Part shown: in pieces, positions 58,907-64,000 of the stretch | How positions within the stretch are numbered: the first letter of the stretch is position 1 | How the letters are laid out: every line of letters begins with the position of its first letter | Assembly: GCA_030142905.1 (NCBI GenBank) | Contig: JASJOG010000029.1 | Location: 1,887,001-1,951,000 of the forward strand | Length of the DNA stretch: 64,000 nt | Direction of reading: 5' to 3' | From: Heliopora coerulea | Lineage: Eukaryota > Cnidaria > Anthozoa > Scleralcyonacea > Helioporidae | Program-made: the position numbers and the translations under genes | The notes under the pieces: model-generated | Database searches by the model: none | What the model was told of the DNA's origin: nothing | Seen by the model: the letters and a program-made list of their open reading frames with translations, nothing else

Positions 58907-59570
58907 TTGGTCTCCTCTGTTGACATAATCCACCTGAAAACGATTTCCGACCGAGATAACTACCGCACACTCAACCGACACCAGAAGATTCAAGACCGAA
59001 AACTGTTCCGACTACGTAAACAATCGAAAAAGAACTCTTTGAACCCTGATAATGTCATTTATAATTTTTCTCAACGCTTGCTTAGTGAAGAAGAGAAAAA
59101 TGTCCTATCTAAAGGCTTGAATTTCTCACTTCCTTCAAATCGTCTGGACTACTGTGACTTCCTTGCTCCTTTCGAATTATTTCATCGATTTCTCATTAAA
59201 GAAAACATTTCCGTCAAATCTGGCCATAACCAAGACTCAATCCGCACGAAATTCAAGGATATAGTTCTCTCCGGCTATAGAAGCTACTCAAGACCTAGTT
59301 TGAGGAACGATACCAACATCCACATCATAAAACCGGACAAGGGTAACGGAGTCGTCATCATTGACAGGTCAGACTATGGGAAGAAAATGGAAGAAATACT
59401 TTCGGACGCTCGGAAATTTAGAAAACTCAACGATGATCCAGCCACTGAATCAATTAGACGTGAGAATAAACTTAAGAACTTTCTCTGTGAACTCAAGAAA
59501 AACCACACAATCTCGGTGTTACCTATGAGAAACTATTTCCAACCGGCTCTCGGCCGAGTATCTTGTATGG
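58907..59570 (+). pseudogene. PLE N-terminal domain of the RT polyprotein
   Basis: The open frame carries the conserved PLE segment IIKPDKGNGVVIIDRSDYGK and the preceding LSEEEKNVLSKGLNFSLPS. The true frame then shifts near 59,550 into the one that gives ILYGLPKVHKTG. The visible frame runs on past this point out of phase. Confidence 0.75.
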
Positions 59571-60312
59571 ACTGCCCAAAGTCCATAAAACTGGCTTGCC
59601 CTTTAGGCCCATCCTCTCAGCTATTGGTACTCTTGCTTACGGTCTTTCAAAATTTTTGGTTCCTCTCCTTCGTCCAATCTCGTCTGGCTTATATACAGCA
59701 AGTGACTCCTTCTCTTTCGTTCAAGAACTTCTTGCTCTGAATTTTGACACTAATAATTATACCATTGCCAGTTTTGATATTAAATCCCTGTTTACCAATA
59801 TCCCTTTAGACGAGACCATAGATATTATTATTTCAGAATTATTTAACAAGTCTACTCATTTTCAGAGTTTCGCCCGTAAGGAATTTATTACACTTTTACG
59901 TTTTGCTGTCAAAGATTGCCAATTTTTATTTAATGATGTTTTTTATGAACAGACTGATGGAGTTGCCATGGTTCCCCCACTGGGACCTGTTTTCGCCGAA
60001 ATTTTTCTCAATCATCATGAACGAACTTGGCTAGCCAACTGCCCCTCTCATTTCAAACCCGCTTACTACCGAAGATATGTAGATGACAGTTTCGTACTTT
60101 CCCGCTCTCCTTCTCACGTAACACAATTTCTAAATTATTTAAATAGCCAACATCCCAATATTAATTTTTCCCTAGAGACCGAAAATAACAAAACATTACC
60201 TTTCCTTGATATTTTAATTACACGGAACAATGGTACCACTTCAGTTTTTCAGAAGCCCACTTTTACTGGCTTGTATACAAACTACAATAGTTCTATCCCC
60301 TTCCAGTATTAA
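59563..60312 (+). pseudogene. PLE reverse transcriptase palm
   Basis: Seen: YGLPKVHKTGLPFRPILSAI, SFDIKSLFTNIPLDETID (catalytic Asp of motif A), GVAMVPPLGPVFAEIFL (motif B, normally GVAMGSPLGP, so Gly and Ser are changed here), and RRYVDDSFV (YVDD catalytic box). Then the motif D/E-like LPFLDILITR. The frame ends IPFQY* just before the tandem duplication. The motif B changes suggest the RT is no longer active. Confidence 0.85.
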
Positions 60313-60453
60313 AAAGGACTAGTCATGACTCTTCTTCACCGCTATTTTAGTGATTGCTCTTGCTTTGCCTCTTTTACGTCTCAAAGGACTAGTCATGACT
60401 CTTCTTCACCGCTATTTTAGTGATTGCTCTTGCTTTGCCTCTTTTACGTCTCA
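60313..60453 (+). repeat. 70-bp exact tandem duplication within the PLE ORF
   Basis: Two adjacent copies of a 70-bp unit starting aaaggactagtcatgactc at 60313 and 60383. The unit encodes the PLE segment KGLVMTLLHRYFSDCSCF. Because 70 is not a multiple of three, the duplication breaks the frame. Confidence 0.95.
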
Positions 60454-60492
60454 ACTTGTTAGGTTTAAGGATACATTCTTGTTAAACAGTTA

Positions 60493-60699
60493 AAACAGTT
60501 GCGTTCTTGAGGTTATACACTATCTAAAAGATAGAAAAAAAGCTTCTCGACGTTTCGAGCGAAGGCCCTTCGTCAGGAGATCTCCTGACGAAGGGCCTTC
60601 GCTCGAAACGTCGAGAAGCTTTTTTTCTATCTTTTAGATAGTGTATAACCTCAAGAACGCAACTGTTTTATCGAAGCTATCAACACTGGACCCCCGCGC
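60493..60699. mobile_element. Foldback element: 180-bp perfect palindrome with two hammerhead-like cores, nested in the PLE
   Basis: Positions 60491-60670 form a perfect palindrome (90-bp arms, no spacer, centre between 60580 and 60581). A 29-bp unpaired extension follows (60671-60699). The whole is flanked by a perfect 15-bp duplication CTTGTTAAACAGTTA (60478-60492 and 60700-60714), so it inserted into the PLE coding region. Each arm carries CUGACGA, a GGGC/GCUC stem II with loop CUUC, GAAACGU and a C at the cleavage position; stem I is UCUC/GAGA. No ORF. Confidence 0.9.
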
Positions 60700-60714
60700 C
60701 TTGTTAAACAGTTA

Positions 60715-61123
60715 TCCCGTTTCATTTATTGACAACTGCATTCAATCGTTTCTTAACAAGATACATTCGCCAGCCCCAAAAGTTTCCCATGCGCCCAAAA
60801 AGATCTCATATTTCTGTTTACCATTTACTGGACAACATGGCCTGCAAATTCGCATCCAGATAAGTAAACTCTGTTCCGGTACATTTCCACATTTAAAACT
60901 TTGTTTCGTTTTTCGTCCCTCTTTACGTTTGGCCCATTTTTTCCCCTTTAAGGACCGGGTTCCCAAGAGTCTGAAATCCTGTATGGTTTATAGTTTTAAG
61001 TGTCAATGGTGTAGTTTGTTGTATATCGGCCAAACCGGCCGTCTTTTATACGCCCTTATTTCAGACCACTTAGGCATCTCGGCCATTACTGGGAAAAAGC
61101 GCGCAAACCCTGTCCCTCCCTAA
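60715..61123 (+). pseudogene. PLE linker and GIY-YIG endonuclease
   Basis: After the insertion the frame continues NSYPVSFIDNCIQSFLNKIH, then a linker and MVYSFKCQWCSLLYIGQTGR, the GIY-YIG-type core with its CxxC zinc-like pair, then DHLGISAITGKKR. The frame stops at 61123. A second frame into the right arm gives ETLLIRKFNPSLNANLGSF, the usual PLE C-terminus, so the arm itself holds the end of the coding region. Confidence 0.8.
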
Positions 61124-61474
61124 GTATTTTGTCACACGAAAGGGACACGGGACACCCGGTTTCTCCACGTGACTTTAATGTTTTATCTTCCTGTACTAAC
61201 GGCTCAGAACTTGTTATAAGAGAAACTCTCTTAATTCGAAAATTTAACCCTTCACTCAATGCCAATCTGGGCTCTTTTCCACTGTCTCTATTTTAGTTTT
61301 TGTTTATTTCCTTTGCTTTTTAACTGTTCCCTGCCTGCTGTTTGTCATTCCTCAATGACAACCTGTCACTTCCTCGCTTTTATCTTTACTCCACACTTCC
61401 TCTCACACGCCTATCATGCTAACATCACCTTTGTAATACAATCTATATATATCATTCATGTAACATAACCATTC

Positions 61475-61520
61475 ATTCTCTGATGATGCTGCATGTTGCC
61501 ATGAAACGTTAGATTCAATA
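61475..61520 (+). ncRNA. Hammerhead-like motif in the right arm of the PLE
   Basis: Same core as the left-arm copy (CUGAUGA at 61480-61486, GAAACGUU at 61503-61510), but stem II is altered by substitutions that break the GC pairing near the core. Probably inactive. Confidence 0.45.
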
Positions 61521-62199
61521 AAACTTCACTATGTCTATATTTCGTGTGTTTTGCTGGGCTATTTTATTTCTACTTTGCCTAAGATTTCACTCTGGTTCAT
61601 CAATCGCCCAAGTTTTAAAGGATGAGGTCGTGCACCCAATTTTGTAACGAATTTGTGAAATATGGGAAGTTCTTTTGAATGTAGGTTGAACGGAGTTCTT
61701 GTTTTGTCTCTATCCCATATCCTTCTATAGATATTCAGGTTTTAAAAACATGCAAATCAGATGCCGTTCGATATCGTATTGTCCCCATATACTTCACTTC
61801 ACAGAGTGAGGAACATCCCCAAAACTAGTTGGTAGAATTTAGAAAGCATTGAAATTTTGCATGTTCATGGTAACAAAGAAAATACATCTGTTTCCATTAC
61901 AATGTTGGCAAGGAAGCTACTTGAGCTCAGGCTCCCTAATTTATTAATCTACATACTGGGAGGGCAAAGCTGGGGGTCTGGGGGGCATAGGTCCCCCTTT
62001 CTTTTCCAAATTTAATGTTGAAACAACTACGTTTTAGACCACTTATGAATTTACCCTGGGATGCATTTCAAAATGCTGTATTTTTATCTCAAGCCTCCTC
62101 TCCTTCTAGAAACTATGGTCCGCCGCCCTTCGAGTTATGCTTACTTCATCTCTTTTAAAGCTAGGTATACTTGCGAAAATTACTTGGTACTTGAACATT

Positions 62200-63038
62200 C
62201 CAAATCTTTTTGTTAGCATAAGGACAGTTATAAATTTTAAAAACACGAGGATACTTTTTAAAGACATGTTTTGGCAAGACTTGCGCCATCTTAAGTTTAC
62301 AGAGTGATGTTTGTAAGGGTTTAAATACGAATTACAGAATGGATAAATTAGCTAATTACAATGACGATACGCTAAGATGATTAATTGGTAATTATTCCAG
62401 ACTTACCAAAATCAAAATAAGACAATTGTGTAAACGTTTCTGTAAGGACCTTAGCATCAAACTAGTGTTCTCTGTTTTTAAAATCAAAACCTTTTTCAGT
62501 TTCAAGGACCCGATACTCACAGCTCTAAAATCATTCGTAGTTTATGAATTTACTTGTGCGGGATGTAATTCCCGCTGCATTGGTGAAACCTCTCGCCATT
62601 TCTCAACACGGATTAAAGAGCACACCTTAACTGATAGAAATTCTCACGTCTTTAAACACCTCAATAACTCTACCGATTGTAAAAACCACTACACACCAAA
62701 CTGCTTTAAAATTTTAGATTCGGCCAAAACCACGTACACACTCAAAGTGAAAGAAACTATTCGCATCCAAAATAAAAAAAACAGAATTAAACACACAAAT
62801 TCAACATATCAACACCTTCCTCTGTTCATAATTATCGTTTGATACTGCCTCTTTTAGTCCTCACGCAACATACTATCATTGTAATTAATCATCTCAGCAT
62901 ATCGTCACTGTAATTAGCTAATTTATTCATTCTGTAATTCGTATTTAAATCCTTACAAACATCACTCTGTAAACTGAAGATGGCATAAGTCTTGCCAAAA
63001 CATGTCTTTAAAAAGTATTCTCGCGTTTTTAAAATTTA
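62200..63038 (+). mobile_element. Short Penelope-like element with inverted arms and 12-bp target duplication
   Basis: Flanked by TACTTGAACATT at 62188-62199 and 63039-63050. A 29-bp unpaired extension (62200-62228) precedes inverted arms of about 160 bp (62229-62392 and 62883-63040). Between them only the C-terminal endonuclease part of a PLE remains, so this is a heavily 5'-truncated copy that still kept both arms. The arms hold a decayed hammerhead-like core (CUGAAGA, GGC/GCC stem, AAAACAUGUC). Confidence 0.85.
62426..62842 (+). pseudogene. PLE GIY-YIG endonuclease fragment
   Basis: 138 codons open. Seen: SFKDPILTALKSFVVYEFTC, AGCNSRCIGETSRHFSTRIK and the following EH, giving the VVYEFTC...CIGETSRH GIY-YIG core with the zinc-like CxxC. 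No RT motifs. This belongs to a different PLE lineage from the 58-61 kb copy, judging by the endonuclease sequence. Confidence 0.75.
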
Positions 63039-63284
63039 TACTTGAACATTGTATTTCAAAGTTTGAAATCATTTTTAGAAAAAATGGATAGAATTTAGAA
63101 TTTCATATTTAACGGTAAAAGGGGTCTGCGTCCAACAGATTCCACGACGATAAGTAATGCAAACAGTGTAACGTGTTCTTTTTACATTAAAAATAAACAA
63201 AATATGGATATTTTCGATCGGTTATTTCCAGTGACATTCCGTATTTTGCGAATTTAATCTGTCTACATGGAGAGGACGTACCCA

Positions 63285-63475
63285 TTTACACGATACGACT
63301 GTTGTATACGATTGTTTATTTTGACGTATCCGATTCAGTCATAAGAGTCTTCAGGTCCAATTGCAACACTTGTGAGCGGATAGCAAGCAAGAATTGGGCT
63401 TTTATGACAAAATTGCATACGCCAAAGAGAAGAATTATGTATGACGATCGTATCGTGTCGATAGGCCTTAAGACA
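63285..63475 (+). mobile_element. MITE family M1, copy 3
   Basis: CCATTTACACGATACGACTG at the left and GACGATCGTATCGTGTCGAT at the right. It shares GTATCCGATTCAGTCAT and GCATACGCCAAAG with the other copies. Confidence 0.65.
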
Positions 63476-64000
63476 TCATGGTTACCTAATTTTTAGAGAT
63501 AACAGAGCTGGGAGGCAGGTGAGGACAACCAGCCTACCCTCTCTTTTCGTGACGTTACTTTTGTTTCCATTAAGTAAGTGGTTATAAAACTGGTGAGCGA
63601 ATATTTTTATTGAGCGAGTTTGGAATTTCACCTATTTCCCTTCGCAGATCATTCGCCTGGGAATTTTGCACACAGCCCCACCCACTCACATTTTGAAAAA
63701 CGTCCCGCGAGGTCATTGATTTGCATGTAGTAAAAGTCTGAATCGTCTGGAACGAAATGAATCGTTGACAAAGAGCAACATTGTCTCTCATTTCAAAGAT
63801 ACATTTCAATGAAAACAAAACTGGAAGAGCAGCCTTTTCTTGTCAATGTGGTACTTTCAAAAATAACAGAAATTAATAATTTGTGTTATGGTTCTACTGA
63901 AAGCTATATGCTGGGCAATAGTCTTCCTCACCAGAAATTAATAATTATAATAGTTAAAAATTTGGCGTTGAGGACTAGTTCTGGTATTTTCCCCGACAGG

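Larger units (their letters stand above)
58456..61617 (+). mobile_element. Nearly complete Penelope-like retroelement with inverted terminal arms
   Basis: Bounded by an 11-bp target duplication AAGGATGAGGT (58445-58455 and 61618-61628). Inverted arms of about 393 bp lie at 58454-58847 and 61181-61573; a 69-codon open frame within them translates identically from both copies, so the arms are young. A one-sided extension of about 44 bp lies at 61574-61617. Between the arms is one PLE coding region on the plus strand: N-terminal domain, RT, linker, GIY-YIG. It is broken by a frameshift near 59,560, a 70-bp tandem duplication, and a 207-bp foldback insertion. Each arm carries a hammerhead-like motif. 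Confidence 0.9.

Overview
The window looks like nuclear DNA of a cnidarian, most likely an anthozoan such as a stony coral. It is AT-rich, its genes are split by GT-AG introns, and they are widely spaced in a dense layer of young and decayed mobile elements. Lineage evidence includes a BAX-type Bcl-2 protein, an intronless clan-2-type cytochrome P450, a short secreted collagen, and many Penelope-like retroelements (PLEs) with GIY-YIG endonuclease domains. The species assignment is inference. There are no prokaryotic operons and no CRISPR.

Genes, left to right. (1) A candidate terminal exon at about 5.1 kb (+), unrecognised. (2) A minus-strand gene of at least eight coding exons from 26,948 down to 7,835, encoding a highly charged coiled-coil protein of about 372 aa with caldesmon/troponin-T-like composition. 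All exon junctions were checked for phase and the sum is an integral reading frame. (3) A two-exon BAX-like apoptosis effector, 39,437-42,229 (+), 200 aa with BH3, BH1, BH2 and a C-terminal membrane anchor. (4) A candidate first exon of a type II membrane protein at 46.2-46.5 kb (-). (5) A complete 494-aa P450 on one exon at 48.1-49.6 kb (-), with an unusual Gly-to-Cys change in the haem loop. (6) A two-exon short-chain collagen with a Cys-containing tail at 56.3-57.6 kb (-).

Mobile DNA fills most of the rest. PLE copies lie at 32.7-33.95 kb, 58.46-61.62 kb and 62.20-63.04 kb, with a fragment near 32 kb. Two of them have clear target-site duplications (11-12 bp), long inverted terminal arms, and a short one-sided extension. 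Smaller ORF-less foldback elements at 21.3, 45.5 and 60.5 kb are inverted dimers flanked by 13-16 bp target duplications; a fourth at 12.0 kb is related. Several carry a hammerhead-ribozyme-like core (CUGANGA, stem II, GAAACGU). One hammerhead at 53,622-53,667 (-) can be folded completely, with three helices and a GUC cleavage site. This recurring hammerhead/foldback system is the most interesting content of the window.

Other elements include a hAT element with a perfect 8-bp target duplication, a TA-flanked MITE that splits a SINE, several MITE families, tRNA-derived SINEs, two LINE 3' ends inside the BAX intron, and long purine or AT microsatellites. Most of 0-4.7, 20-26.8, 28.8-31.9, 34-39.4, 42.3-46.1 and 49.7-53.3 kb shows no gene.
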